Of a stretch of 64,000 bases of DNA, positions 1 to 14,425 are shown piece by piece (positions within the stretch are counted from its first letter, which is position 1; each line of letters begins with the position of its first letter). The notes beneath the pieces were generated by a model that made no database searches, was not told where the DNA came from, and saw nothing but the letters and a program-made list of their open reading frames with translations. Location of the stretch: assembly GCF_030867145.1 (NCBI RefSeq), contig NC_134414.1:69012814-69076813 (forward strand), in the 5' to 3' direction. The translations under genes were made by a program, and so were the position numbers. Source of the stretch: Opisthocomus hoazin. Lineage: Eukaryota; Chordata; Aves; Opisthocomiformes; Opisthocomidae.

Positions 1-3000
1 ATTGGAATAGAATTTGTACTCTTTTTCTGATCAAGGAGAGAAACTGGAGTATAGGTGGAGTGATACTAACAGTTATCTGACCAGCCAGTGGTAGAGCTAT
101 GAATAGTCAAGTTATAGTGAAAATCTTTCCTCCTGAAGTAATTGATAGCTCTGTCAGACTTTTTAGTAATGGTAGGTCTCAATCTAGAGCTCCAGTGTCC
201 TGATCATCAGTATATACCACTTCCTAATATACATGCTTTTACAGAGAAAAATACATTAATTCGTGTCACCAAAATATGTTGCCTCTCTGCCTTCCAGAAA
301 ATGCCTGACAGTTAGTCCTCTTTTTCTTAGTATTTCATCCTTTTTTTACAGGACAAAAGCATTGGAAAAATTTTTTAAACATTTATTTCTCCCTCTGTTT
401 GCCTGTATTCTGTATTTTTTTAGTTTGGCAGAAAAAAATGTGAACAGCAAGAATGAGTTTGTCCACTATCCCAGTTGACAAAGTTCAGACTTATTTAATT
501 TCTTAAAAAAAAAACCATGAAAAGGGGGGGAAAGCAATTTTACCTAATTAATAATTTATAATATAAAATGAAAGATAGAAGCGGGCAGGGAGGGGAGGAA
601 GGAAGCTGCTGCCCTGAGCAATAATGTGGCTTTGTAAGTTGTAAAATAGTAAATCTGTTATGTGACATCTGCAGGATTTGAATAGCACCTTCTTTTTATC
701 CATTTTTAATACTTGAAAGATCTGTTGCAGATCGGGAGACACACGTTCTGTTGCAAGCTGACAAAGTCTGTTCTACAGTCTGCTCCCAACTACGTGATCA
801 GGTAACTTAAGAGTATGCTGAGGCACTTGGCAGCTGTATTATGTTTACAAATAAGGGCCTTGGTGGAGCTTATCTGCCTTATGCAGGATCTTTTTCTTTG
901 ACAGCCAAAGGCATGATGCTAGTGAGATTGTTTGAATGGTATAAATGCTCTTAATGTAGAATCTAATATGCCAAAATGCATATTAATACAGCTTCTGGTG
1001 AGTTTTTCTGTAAAGACAGTTTCTGCCTTGCGTTTTAACTCTTGTAGGAATTTCAGTTGAAGATTAAAGAGGTACAAATAGTGCACTTACTCACTGGAAA
1101 GACATGAATTTGCATTTTTTTATGCAATGCAAAAAAATAAATAAATTCATCTGATCTTAGCTGTTGTGGTAGCTGTGGGTAGCTCACTGTCAGGATGAAC
1201 AGATCAGTATGTAGAACACAGGAAGCAAGGATAGACTTTCCAGCAAAATAAATTAATGTTCAGTACATGAACTGGCCTTTATCTTCTGATAGGGAACTGA
1301 TGCCTCTACACTTTATGTCCCTTATTTTTCTCTAGGCTTTATTAACTTCATAAAAAGAAAATATATAGGGGATTTTATGTTGGATCTGTGTCATTTTGAC
1401 TCTTTAGATTGAGGCTTAGCTTACCCTTTCTGTCACCTCATTGTTTTTTGTGTCTTGACTTCATGTATCTTGTCTGCTTCTTTTTCTAATAATTAGATCT
1501 CACTAAGAACTGTGCTATATTTATGTAAGAATGCCCAAATTCCCTATCACTTCCTCTCTGTATAAAATAATTCCCTTTTTTCATCTTTACAATCCATAAG
1601 CTATCTGTGTATTTGGGAAAGCCACAAAAAATATGATTCAGCAGTTGTGTAGGTTCTGTGCTCATGGAACTGATATAAAATTTGGACGTTCTTGTCCCTT
1701 CTCTGTCCCAACAGTTCCATGCTAACCTTTCAGAGTGATTCTAAGACTTCTTTTTTAAAAGATAGCAGGCTGAAATGCAGATTATAACATAAGAGTACTG
1801 GAACTATTCTGAGGAAATCATAATTTAGTAAAGCACTGAGAGATCTCCTGCAGCTATTTTGTGCTACTTCCTAAGATAAAATAAAATACATGTGCCATTT
1901 AATTTAGATAGACCTTATTTTGTCCACTGTTGGAGCTTCTTTTCATATGGCAGTCTATATGTTGATTGAAACAAAGTGCTGAGATCAGACTTGGTCCACA
2001 TATCGAAAAATAGAACAACAGCTTTAAAAACATAAAAATCCATGTAATGTGTATTTTTTTTCTGTGCTTAATCAGCTTATTATTCACAAAATAAAAATCA
2101 TGTTAACAACTAGTAGACAGTATCTGGTGTTCCAGCACATGGGAATTGTGGGTCTGTACTTGTGTTTCATTTAGTTTTTTTTTTTAAAAATAAAGTAATC
2201 TTCGTCTTTGCCTTAGGTAGCATGTTTCTTGCACATTCAGAGATAATTTAATTCCACTGTAAATAAAGTTTCTTGCCCCAAGGGGTCTGAGTTTGTTAGT
2301 AGGTGTCAATATGGTCTGAACATCTGCTCTACTGAAACAATATTTTACAATATTTATCCAGCTCCTTATTGAGACATGACATCTCATGCTCTGCCTCCTT
2401 AGAAGTACAGAGGATGTATTTGTTCCCATAGACAGGGCTTGGCTTAGCACACTGCTTGTGCTTGAGTTTGTGCTTGATGAATGATAGGATCCCTTAATGA
2501 ATGTTAGTTGTTCCAGGAAACTACTGTTTTTCTGTAACAGCAGGGCAAGAAGAAAGCCACCATATTAGCAGGAAGGAAAGCTCTTTTATGATAGTACTCA
2601 GTCCAAATGAAACTTTCCTGGGCTTACTAAAGGCTGTACTGAGAAACATGAGTGATTAAAGACTGAATCCAAACATAAATTTCAAGGAAAGAAAAATTCT
2701 TTAATATCTTCTGAACTAAATTCTGCTGCTAGCAACTATTCAGTGCCTTAAACGAATTGATTTTTTATATGATACAGCCTGCCTAAACCAACAAGCAAAG
2801 TAAGCAATTGCATAAAATGTTACAATGGCATCAGCAAACTGAAAGTGACTGTGTCACTTAGCACAATGTTGAGGGACTGCTACCACTGATCATGTGCAGC
2901 ATTTAATTACAACAAGCATTATGATATCTTCAAAAAATACTAAACTGTATACTAAGTGTCCTCCTTCTTTTAAATGATCACAGTGCCTTTTTTTCTGGAT

Positions 3001-5149
3001 TGTCCTCTCGGTTTTACTTCTCTTCCCATTTGGCTGTTCAGGCATACACTGCCCTCCTGTACTCCTGTGACCACCGTTATAGCACCAGAATGCTGTTTGT
3101 CATGGCCACTGTGACAGAAGGATAATATTCTAGTTATAGTCTAATAATATTCTAATTTTCTAGACAGACATTGGTGTCGCTGGACTAAGGCAGATAGCTT
3201 CTGGCTATGCAGGGACTTTCACACAGGAAAACTAAAGCATTATGCCTGGAATATGTTCATCAGGAGATTGCTATAAGATGTGTAAACCCCCTGTTCCTCT
3301 CCAGGAGGAGTAGTTGAGTAAGAAGTTGCAGTGCCCCAGCAGTGGGAAAGCCGGGCTAGTGGGAATGTCATACTGCAGTTCTGCTGGACAGATGTCTGTC
3401 ACCATCACCATTGATTCTCCTTCGTTCAGTCTGTTCTCATCACCTTTTAGCTCCATTTGCCCTTCTTATCGTTCTTCCCCCCTCCTCTGTATCTCCCTGG
3501 TCGCTGTGAAAATGCCTTTCTGCTCTTTTACTACTGTTAAAACTCATTGCAGCCAAAAGGGACCATCGGCCGCTCTAGCAAGCCCTGTTTTCTCAGTGTT
3601 GCCCGATGACAGGACTCTGCTGTTGCCCCCCTTAACTGTTGATTGGGAAAATTACAAACAGCAGCAGAAAGAAATTACCTGATTGTTTTCTGTTCCACTA
3701 CTGTTCATCTTCACTGTTTTCTTTTAAATACAGTTTCTTTGTCACCCCAGTTGCGACAGGGACAGGTTGATTTTCTAAGTATAAACAGGGCTAGAAAGAT
3801 TCCTCAAAGCCTCACGGCATTTTCCTCAGGAATCTGCCTGCCTGCTATGGGAGAGAGGGTGACTTCATATCTTCAAGGTCGTTACTGTCCTAGGTAGTTA
3901 AGGTTTTCAAAGTGATTATAAAGTATAGTTTTCTTTAAGAGAATAAAATGGTGAAAATAGGTTGATTTAAATAGAGGTGATAATGAAGTCTTCTTTTCCA
4001 CATAACTTTCTTTAGCTGGAAGTCATAACTCACTAATGCATTGCTATTATTAATAAGTCTATTCAATTCTAAACTGTGTGAGATCCTTAATTTGTGAACA
4101 TAGCATTTTACACCATTTTAAAGCGCAAAATACTTTCTTCCTTGGTTAATTAACACCAGCTAGATACCCACAAGAGCATAACCCTGTAATGCATCCAAAT
4201 AACAAGATTTAATTGATTCTTCTATGGCCTATTAAAAATGCATTGAGGGCCTAAAAGATTTAACTGGGAAAAATAGAAAAACTCCCAGACTGGCCTCCAT
4301 CTGACACTGAGACTGCATCTGAAAATTCTAATAAATGGAAAACTACTCTATATGCAATTTTCCAACCAATCTGTAGCTGCACAGAAGTAATGATATGGAA
4401 GTTAAAACAAGAAATTGTTACTTAATGCTAAATATGGGCCTTTATTTTGTGGGGGTTTTAGACTGAATGCAAGATGAGGTGAGTAAGTTGAAATCAGCCT
4501 CATACATTATTCACAGGGACTGAGCTAACGTGATCATTCTTTTTTGTTAAAGCCACTGCAAATAGCACAGCTATTCATTTTAGCACTGTTAATACAATGA
4601 GGACATGTTAATATGGAACGTTAGTGTCTTAAATCTCTGTTAGTATTCTGTCAAATCTGTGTATGTTTAAATGAGTATTTCTATATACCTCTATATTTTC
4701 AAACTCTGATACATTCTACATAATTTTTAATGATTCAAAATATGTGAAAATACAGCACAAACTGAAATAGTTTATCTACATTTATGCAATAAACTCATTA
4801 TACCCTGTTAGCTGCTCTTTATTTCTTGAATCAGTCTTGTATTGAGAGGAAATAATTAATGGTGAAATCCTTGTTAATGGGTGGCCTGCTGACAGGTCTC
4901 CTGAGTTCATGTTGACCTCTGCTTGCTTGCAGGCCAAAAACCTCCCATTTTAATGTCTATAGCTTTCTTGACCAATTTGGATACTATGGATCTGATTAAT
5001 TGTTTGGAATGCAGTAGCCTCAGAGGGTCTAATCAGACACTAATGTTCTGGTAGAACAACTATATCCCTTTTTATGTGTACATAATAGTGGCTGTACATA
5101 CAGTAGCAGTGCTCAGCAGTGTTACAAGAAAATAAGCTCAGGGATGAAT
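1..5149. other. AT-rich non-coding DNA, no gene seen
   Basis: No convincing exon, RNA gene or young transposable element was seen on either strand. Open frames are short and scattered, and several begin at TTG rather than ATG. The stretch near 3300-3700 is somewhat richer in G+C and contains a 122-codon open frame starting at TTG with no recognisable domain; I treat it as chance. The stretch could be intergenic or intronic to a gene outside the window. Confidence 0.6.
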
Positions 5150-5300
5150 ATTCCATTTTCTAACTTTCACACATCTCATGGAGATAGGAAGCAGAGTGGT
5201 GAAATGACTTAGTCTCACAAAACCTGTAGCAGAGGTTGAAATGCAAACCAAACTCTGAAATTCAGTATACCACCCTGCTTGTTGCTGTACAACCCAAGCA
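5150..5300 (+). repeat. Possible ancient MIR-like (core-SINE) fragment
   Basis: The order of words resembles the 3' half of a MIR-type SINE in plus orientation. A GAAATGACTTAGTCTCAC stretch is followed by a GTAGCAGAGGTTGAAATGCAAACC stretch and then by ACCACCCTGCTTG, paralleling the consensus order of 'gtgacttgcccaaggtcac', 'ggcagagctggga' and 'acaccatgctgc'. The match is heavily diverged, as expected of repeats that predate birds. It was judged by eye only and could be chance similarity. Confidence 0.35.
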
Positions 5301-6629
5301 CGCGGTCTGTTTTTCTGGCTGTGTTGGATTTCTCAACTGCTTTGTACAACTGCGAAGGAGTAGTGAGAACAGTGTTTTATAACATCCTTAACAACACAGC
5401 GAAGTTGTTTGTTCTTCACACGCAGACCTTCACAAAATGATTGTAATCCCTGTCACCTTTCTGTGTGACTGCATATGCCTCAGAAAGCGTGTGAAACCTA
5501 TGCAGAGTGTACAGCTATGTTGAATTTTTATAGCTAGACATGGGTACCTGTCTGCATACATTTTTGTAGGTCTAGGGCTTAGAACGATGCTGTGACAAAT
5601 CTAAGAAATGTATTATCAGAATAAAAATGTTCCGCTAACATTTTTAGGTTCTTGCAAGCAGTACCTCAAGCTATTCTGAAAGCAGAACCATCTGCTAAAA
5701 ATCATCCTCAACAAATGTTTTATCCTGGTCACTTTTGCACCCTCTTTGGGAGATACACAGTTTGGCTTCCTCGTTTCCTTCAACTGTGATGTATGGCAGA
5801 CTCTCCCTATAACCCCTAAGAAATGTTTAACACTGTTTTTTAAATTCAGCCATGATTTTAGCCCAGGGTTGTTGCTGAGGTTCATCTGAATTGGGTGTAA
5901 ATATGTAACAAACTGTTCCATATGGGAACACACAGATACCCTTTTGACATGAAGGTATGCAATCCTGTCACAGACTTGGCAGCAGTTAGTTACGTGGTTG
6001 ATTAAATTCTGGGGTTAGACCATGTGATCTCATGAGCTACACTGTCAAGCTCAATCATCTCATGAAAAGGAAGGCTGCATTAACCCTTCAATTTCTAACA
6101 AGAACCACCATTTCTGAGGCGATCTTCAGTAGCCAGAGGTCATCAGCAGAACAAGGGGATTTTGTGAGTCTGAAGCACCAATCACTGTGAGAAAAGAGAA
6201 AGCAGAGCAGTTTCAACCTAGAAAGAATGCAAATTCGTCTAATGGCTTGGTCCTCAACTGCAAATACAAATTTAAATTCTCTCAGCCAAAGGAATTATTG
6301 AAGCTGTGTCTCCCAGAACCAAGACGAGGCCTCAAACCACAGAATTCTTGCTTTCATTGGAATGGAAGAATTCACAGAAAATGAAATTTAAAAATCTCTT
6401 TATGAGTAGAAAAACAAAGGGAGAAAAAAGTCGTGTCAGAATATAGTTTTTCTCCCACATTTTGCTTTATCTACTAACCTGAAACAACATTTTTTCAAAA
6501 AGTTTTCGCCTAGGAGGTCAGGCTAGATAACCAGATGGATTTATCTGGAGATATAAGCTAGCAGGGACATACCTAAAATTATGTCCCTTCTGGATGTTTT
6601 TGTCAGTTTTGTCAATTCTCCTGCTCTTT

Positions 6630-6642
6630 CTCTCTCTCTCTC
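6630..6642. repeat. Short CT dinucleotide microsatellite
   Basis: A run of alternating C and T, about six units long, follows a pyrimidine-rich lead-in beginning near 6620. It is too short to matter beyond being a possible length polymorphism. Confidence 0.85.
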
Positions 6643-9600
6643 ATACCTGGAGGGAAATAATCATATACTAGCTTTTTCTGTTATTACTTGAGCTTAAATC
6701 CCAAATACTAAAGCATGAGAAAGCTTTCCTATTTGTTTAACCTGGAAGTTGGCAGATAACTCCTATTTAAAACTCAAACCAGGACAAAGTTTGAGTAGTA
6801 CAGTGTGGCAGAAAGCTCTTTGGCAGAGATTTGAAGTCTGGTGCTCAGTCAACCACATGAAATTTGGCCTGCAAGTCCTCTGTTATTTGCTTGTTAAACC
6901 TGCTTTTTATTCCTGATCAAATAATCTGCCATTTTGCTGCTGCACTGGTAAAAGGCATGCTTTAAAAAGCACCACACTACTCCTGTTTTGTAGGTGTTGT
7001 TTGGTAGACCAAGGCAACTCTACAAATAAAAGGGAAAGCTGGTCAAGAATATCTCAAAATTCGGGTAGAGTGGAAAAATAAAAATAAGATACAGCTCTCC
7101 TGAAAAAATTGACTGGGAATGGCCACGTCTAGTGGGGCATCCTGAAGTGGTCTAAGGATGATAAATTTAAAACCAGTAAGCCAGACTAGACGTCAGAATA
7201 GATAGACCAGTATCTGCCTCCTGATTGTTCCTGGGAAAAGCAAGTCCCTTTCTCCTTCCCAGCCACCTTTTTTCTCCAGCTCTTGTCCTACCACCAGTTC
7301 CACACTGCTCATTTCTCTTTTTTCCTCTCTGGCCTGCCTTTTGCCTTTCCTTTAAACTCTGCTCTGTTGAACACCCAAATGCCAACCTTTCAGGATTAAG
7401 CCCTTCCTGCTTTGGAGCCCATTCAAGCTCTGCTCTCTGCCTAGCACTTGCAGAGCATATCCATCTAGCCTGCTGTACATTACTTACAAGATAAGCACCG
7501 GTCTCAAGACACATTCAGAAACTGATTCCCACATTCGTCTTTGCTTTCCTCTCTGATGCTCTAATGCACAACGATTTGTCTTGTGCTGGAGGCACAAACT
7601 CTGTAAGGAATACTGTGAGGTTTCACAACTAGTGTTTGTTGTCTGTTGTCTCTCCTTCTCCCCAGCTATTCACTTACCTGACATCTTGTTAATCTAATGT
7701 CAGTTCATCTAATGTCAAGACATCTCATCTGTGAAGCGCTTCAAGTAGAACAGTGGATTCAGAAGTGAGACAACGATATCTGAGGTCTGTATGCATTTGT
7801 GTGTATGGCTGAAATCTGCAGTTGCATTTTTTGGGTTAGGGTGGAAAGAAGGGACTGTGAGCAGAAGGAGTGAGATACAGAGATAATATAACAGATGTGA
7901 GCAAAATAGTATGTGAATGTGTTGGGAATGTGAGGTCTTTAATGCAATGGTAGGGTCATAAGCATCTGTACAGCTGATGTAAATCAGATCCTTGCAGGTG
8001 AAGGATAATGGCTAGAGCAGAGTAAGGAGAGTCAAAGATGACTCAAAATCATCTCTGAAATTCCAGGCCTAGGACAATCACTTCCCTAGTTATCTTAGAG
8101 CAGTGTCCGAGCTATGTAGCATCAAATTCTGTAGTCATCAAAGGACTGTTTTGGTAGCTGTGAGAGAGAGTTGAGGGATGAAAAAATTGTGGTGGCCTCA
8201 ACTGTCTGAATTCAAAACTGCCCCAGGATTCCCAGCACCCAAAAAATCTAACAAGCCACCTTTCCAGATATCTTCTGCTACGGGACTGAAGAAGGAGCAG
8301 ATTCAAAAATGCAGGTTTATAACTGGAAGTAGTAGAAAAATAACCAAGGGCAATAAGAGATTACCATCATTACCACTGTTACATTTTTTCACCTGTGCGT
8401 AGCTGTGAATGAGGCTGATTCTACTTGCTCAGCCAACATAAATAATTCATGTTGGCAAAGCTGATGAGAGAACAAGAAGAAATGATGTGGTATTTGATAC
8501 TATTACTTCCTCTGCTCATTCATTTGAATTCTGTTAGAGTAGAGGTGGAGTCATGGTGTTTTGAACTTGTCTTGTTAAATGCTATAAAATGTTACGGTAG
8601 CTCTTGGTAGTATAATTACAACTGTCTATATATCAGCCAGTATTTCAACACTTCTTAAAAAAATACAGCCATCTGTATGATACTTTTTTTTAAAACTGTA
8701 ACAGTCCTAAGCAATGGGATGTAGAAAATCTGAAACGCCTTCATTTTTGCAGTGGATCATACTCAGATAAGCCTGAAAAAAAATGTGAGGTCTACTTTTG
8801 ATGTTAAAAAAAGTAGGAAAAACTGCATTTTAGGCTTTAAGCCAGAAAACCAGCTATTGTAAATAGTGTCAATGATAAATAATTAGCACAGTGGGGAAGA
8901 ATGATGGAGTGTGAGGAATTCTTTGTATTCTTCACTGGAACACTCCTTAAGCTTGAGTTATTATTTTGCTCAGTTTTGTTTCTTTCTGCATAAATACAAC
9001 AAAGAAATCAAATTTCTGCCAAGTGAAATTAAAATTATTGTCAACATGCTTTGAAGAATAGGAAAATGATAAAATATCTTCTCTTTCATAATACTGTGTG
9101 GCAACTACTGGTGAATAACTATTTTCAGTGCCAGGTACTGTATTCTTCATTATCCAAACCTTTGTACTTAATCTACTGAAACTTGTGAAGCAGAGCATAT
9201 AATTTTGTGTCTCGATTTTGTCGTGTCTGTAAAACGCAGCTTGCAGCCCAACAGACCCCACTGAAGCTAAAATCTGTATGAAGAATTTGTGGATCCAAGG
9301 TTGTGGTCTGTTCATCTGCTCCATCTTCCTAACACCACAACCAGGACAGCATTTACGACACAGAAGTAGTGTTCAATGCCCACTACCCAGGGCTGTAGAT
9401 AGGACAACATCTAAAATAAGAAGTCACCGTTTTTCTTTTGAGAAGCAGCAGGAGCAAGGAAATAATATCTTGCCTCTGTTTTGAATGATTTTTTTCAATT
9501 TTTTTTGTCACGAGGATATTGATGTGGTTTGGTTTGGTGCTGGCTTTGATACAGTAAAGAAATAACCACATACATGTGCATTGGCACGATTTGAAGGTTT

Positions 9601-12600
9601 CAAGATTTTCTGGCTTTTGCATTGTAATAAATATGCTGCATTGTTTTGTGGATTAAACTCTTATGGAAAAGGTGGTGAGCAAATAAAAAAGAAAGTGTCA
9701 CCTAACAAAGAAGCCATCTGTTCTTCTGTCACAAACCAAAAAAAAAAAAGTCTATTTTGAGTCACTTTCACGGCTTGGACATCCTGCCTTCTCAGTGTGC
9801 ATATACAGTACATTTAAGCTCACATCAGAGACCTTCCTGGTTGGCATTGGCTAAAGACTCTGTGAATATGCTGAAGACATGGGCTCCAAGAGAAAAAAAA
9901 AACAAGCTGCTGAAAACAAAATGTTAACACTTCTGTAAATCTGCCAAGTTTTTAAGTATAACTGCCAACAGTTTGATGTTCAGAGGAACTCAGCAGAATT
10001 ACTGACATGCATGCTGCATAAATGGCTATTCATTAGAAAGATGCTGTAGTTTATATGTGACTGCTTTCTTTGGCTGGCTAATATATCAAGTATGGTACTT
10101 GTTTTGTACTGTGAAAAACTTTCTCCATTACCATAGTAACCTCTTGCATGTTGGCGGAAGCTGATGTCATTCACGGTATTATTCATTCTTAGTGAATCGG
10201 TCCTCAAAGTGCTAACAAGTTCCAGGGAGATAAAGAACACTAAGTATACAATCTGGTTAAACATGATTTAACACTTTCACCTCACCAGGTCCCTGGAGAT
10301 ATATAGGTACATATATTTGATACATACACATACATGCATTTAGTGTCTTTAGTATTGCTAAGGAAAATGTTAGAATGTCATATTTGTCTAGCATAATTCT
10401 GGAGTAAAGAGTAAAGGCATGAGTCCTCTGTCAGTCCCTTCTTTTTTCCTGATATCTCAGCATTACAGGTAAACTTATTTAAGGAAAAATAATTTAGTCA
10501 TTTTTTCTATTTAACTATTCACCTGAAGTTACTTCTGTCTTCATCATTATCAATAGTTAGTATTGTAAAATCAAAACTATTTGTTCTCTGAGTATCTTTA
10601 CAGCTTCTATTACATAAATTTAAACTTTGAATAGGATTTCATTGTATGTATTCTACAGATATTCTGTTATTAAAGTGGCAGCACAAAACTGGACATTTGC
10701 TTTTGATAGGAGTGGGAACGGGATCAAACTGTAGAAGGCAAATCTTACCTGGAGTTACATATAACCTAGAAACCTTGGTACCTTCTATAATTTCTTTGTC
10801 TATGAACTTCATGTCTCATGTACAGTAGTGGGAGGCATGTATGTGGTGCCAAAGAACTCTCAATCAATTCCATGTCAAAGACAGGGAGACAGCAGGACTT
10901 GATCCTAAAACTTTTTCCTTTCCCTTTCCATACTCATGTACACACAAACAGAGGTAGATGGGGAATATCTGTGTCAAAGCCTGAAGGGGCAGAGAAGAAA
11001 CAGCAAGCTTCCCTCACCACACTGAGTGCAGCCGTATGACTACAAGAAGGGGAGACAAGGGTGACATGGAAATGAACCTGATGGAGATTAGTTCCACTGG
11101 ATTTGTTGAAATCCCCTCCAGCATAGCCTTACAGGAAGATGTATAAATTTTGCTGTAATTTTCTCTTTAGGTTTGTATAACATTTGCTGGTTCTTCACCT
11201 TTATGACTAAATTTGCTGTTATTAACCCTTCCTTAGTCAGACTTAAAAGAAACAGATATTTTAGTCCATACTCTAATCTATCCAGACAGTGTGATATGGG
11301 GTCACTAATGGAGATAGCCTACAGACCAGGGGGTCCTAATTAGGCCTTTGTGTGAACTTAGAGCTAGACAGTCTACTCTTCTTGAAAGCTGAGAATCTTG
11401 TTTTTTCTCTTTGTGCTTGAGGTTACTTCTGCACTGGGGGACTGTGATACTCCACAACTCATTCCAGTAGATAGCAATGATAAAGGATTAAGGCTGTGGA
11501 CCTTATTTCAAGACATACTTCTCCCATACTTGTGACAGAGCCTTTTAAAATTCCTGCCTAAACGCATGGACTTATTTTCCAGTTCATCTATGGACAGAGG
11601 TGTCCAAATGTAGACATCTGAACTCGTCATTTTTCACACATTTTTTTATTCAGCTAAAGTCTTTCTATTTTGTCATAACTAGTTTCAATCTTATTGCCAT
11701 TTGTGCAAGCTGGCATTAAAAAGAGTAGAGCATTATACTGGAGTGCAAAGAGTAATGCAGACTACTTCTGACTCAGGTTTTTCAAAGTAGCTAAGTATCT
11801 TCTATACTCTGTGTCGTTTGTTTCTCAGTCTGATCTTTGTTTACGAAACCTGTCAGTCCTGGAACACCAGCCATCAGGTCTAACACATTTCCTGTGATCA
11901 AAGAAAGTCTTCCTGAAATAGATGTGGGTTTTCTGGAAGGCATAGATTGCCTTTTAAAATATTCATTTCTCACCTGTTGGCACATGACTCTTTCACCTGT
12001 TTTGTTCTCTGATTTTATTCCATATGCTTCCACTCTGAAGTTCCATCCTACAGCTGACATGGAGAACTCACCAGCTCAGATTCTTCAGCTAGGGTCAAGG
12101 ATGCCAAGAATCTCTTGCTGTAGAGTTTAAAAAGCTATACAAAAGTTATTTCAAAAGAAAATCCTCAAGAGAACATTAACACATGAAGCTTGCTTCAGAA
12201 GCTAACTTGGAAGGAGGTAGCATTCTCCAAGCTACACGCACAAATTATATTTTCTGTATAATAAATCCTCCTTTTAGGGGACAGTGAAGACATTCAATAT
12301 GTGACCATACAGTTTGGGCTAACTTCTTACTCACAGAGTTTGAACATAATTCCTGAGCTGCTTCAGACACTTCTTTTCATCTCCGATGAGACTCACATGC
12401 TTTGTTGGTTGCTTAACGCTCAGTTCTTCTTAGGCAGGGGAAAGACTTATCTGGTCTTCCTTAGGCGAAACTCATCAACAACCAGAGCAAGGCACCACAA
12501 CAAGTTGCGTAACTGTCTATAACCAAATTAATGTCTCAGCACTTTTTCATTGAAATAATAATGATGGCATCATGTTTGAAATAGTGTCTCACTGAAATGA

Positions 12601-14364
12601 AGGCGAAGGTTCATTAGTGTCACCCTCTACTCTGCTGGTGCAAGGGGAAGTGCAATAGATCTCTGCTCCTGGGTGATTTTGTCAAGGCTATCATAATAAG
12701 AAGAGGATTGGAAACACAGTGCCAAAAGCTTCTACCTTTTATTTAAAGGAAATTGAGATAATGCTGCACAAGACAAGCTGGCTTAGTCTAAACCCTGTAT
12801 TTGTTGCCTGCTAGTAAAGAGTCTTTAGCTGAAGGGATCATGAATACCTGAGCTGTGGTGTTGGAATCTGGAATGGATATTACTGGTAAAATCAATGTTT
12901 TCTTGGTTCATGTATATAGTGAAGGTAGTCATAAGGCTGTTGAGCTAAAATGACAACAAGTCTTCACATTTTTTCATTGTTTTCTTTGCTGATTCCAATA
13001 ACTCCTTCTAAATTTGTAAATGAAGGTCACTTAGTTTGAATCATACAATTCAAGCGATTATTGATTTGCTGATATAAACCTCAACACTGCCACACTGAAG
13101 TATAGTATTTATTCTTATCTATTTGTATTGCTTTAAAAACAAGTACGGAATTTTGTATATGTATAAAAGTATAACCAAATCAATGTCTGAAGTTCCCAGC
13201 CTTGCACTACTGTTTTAATTCCACTACTAAGACAGTTGAACAGGAATTGTTTTGCTGCCTGTAAAGTCAGAGATCTAGTAAAGCTAACAGAAAAGTCGAG
13301 TTTTATCACACCTAACTGGTTGGTTAAATCATCTGAGGAATTTATCAGTCCCCTGTGTTTAAACGTCTCTGTACTGAAAAGTTAATTACAGAAGAATATG
13401 CTCTATTTGTATTTTTAATGTAAAACTTGAATTAAAAAGCATTTCCTTGTCCAAGGTGACAGGTAAAATACCAGTTTTGCTAGTGATAGCCAGAGAATTT
13501 CAGGAACTAAAACCTGCCAGAAAAGCATGCAATTCACCTTTGTTTCATTTTTTCCTAACAAATGTAAAGGTGGTTAACAAACCATTTATTTTTGAAAGAA
13601 GATTTCAATTAATGTTAAAAAACAATATTTATCAGAAATTAAGACAAATTTATCTGTCATATGTGGACAAAGATCAGGCTAGCTCTCTATTGAAAAAAAC
13701 CAGTTTCATTTTCCTAAACAAAGTGGACACTTCAGGTGAGATTCATTTGACTAAATGATTACTGGCAGTACTGAGAATGACTCATTCTATTCAGACTAGA
13801 TGTGCTTAAATACCTTCCCAAGGCTATAGAATGGGTAGATCAGTGTGAGAAGTTTCTACAAGAAACACCTCCATCCCCAGTCCTTTAGCCCAATCCAGAG
13901 GACACTGGATCCAAAAGATCTTTTTTCTTTTTTTTTTCTGGATATAGTAATTCCATCCACTCCATTCCAGTAACTCCATGAAACACTTGTAAAGCCACAT
14001 TCAGCCTACTACCAAACCGTGAACATCCAGCAGATACTGAGCTATTGTTTAAACTCTGGGAAAAGTTTAGGCAGTCTCCTTAGCGGATATTGATCAACCA
14101 ATGGAGAGAGCCAGGCTGATTTTTCTGTGGAGTGGAGGAATACCACTTATGATTGATGGCACTGTGCTCAAGTGTGATTCTGTAGGATGTGGGTTGTTGT
14201 GGAAGAAGCAGGATTTGCCAGGGTTGGTGCTGTCGCCCTGAATAACGAGTTCCTCATCTGTTCATCCAAGATGATGAGGTTAGGCCTAAGGTTACATAGA
14301 GATACAGGACAGTTCATCATCATCACCTTCTCTGGAGATATCTTCAGGGATAGAACTCTTTTTG

Positions 14365-14425
14365 CCCTCCACCCCTTCCCTTCTTCCTCCTGCTCCCCTC
14401 TGTTCTCCTCTATCTTCTCTTGAGA
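14365..14425. repeat. Pyrimidine-rich tract
   Basis: About 60 bases on the plus strand are almost entirely C and T (CCCTCCACCCCTTCCCTTC and onward to TCTTCTCT), broken by only a few purines. Such tracts can adopt triplex (H-DNA) structure or act as polypyrimidine tracts. No splice acceptor with an obvious exon follows it. Confidence 0.6.

Noticed and set aside
3314..3682. 122-codon plus-strand open frame
   Set aside because: It starts at TTG, is Ser/Pro/Cys-rich without a domain, and has no supporting splice or promoter signals.
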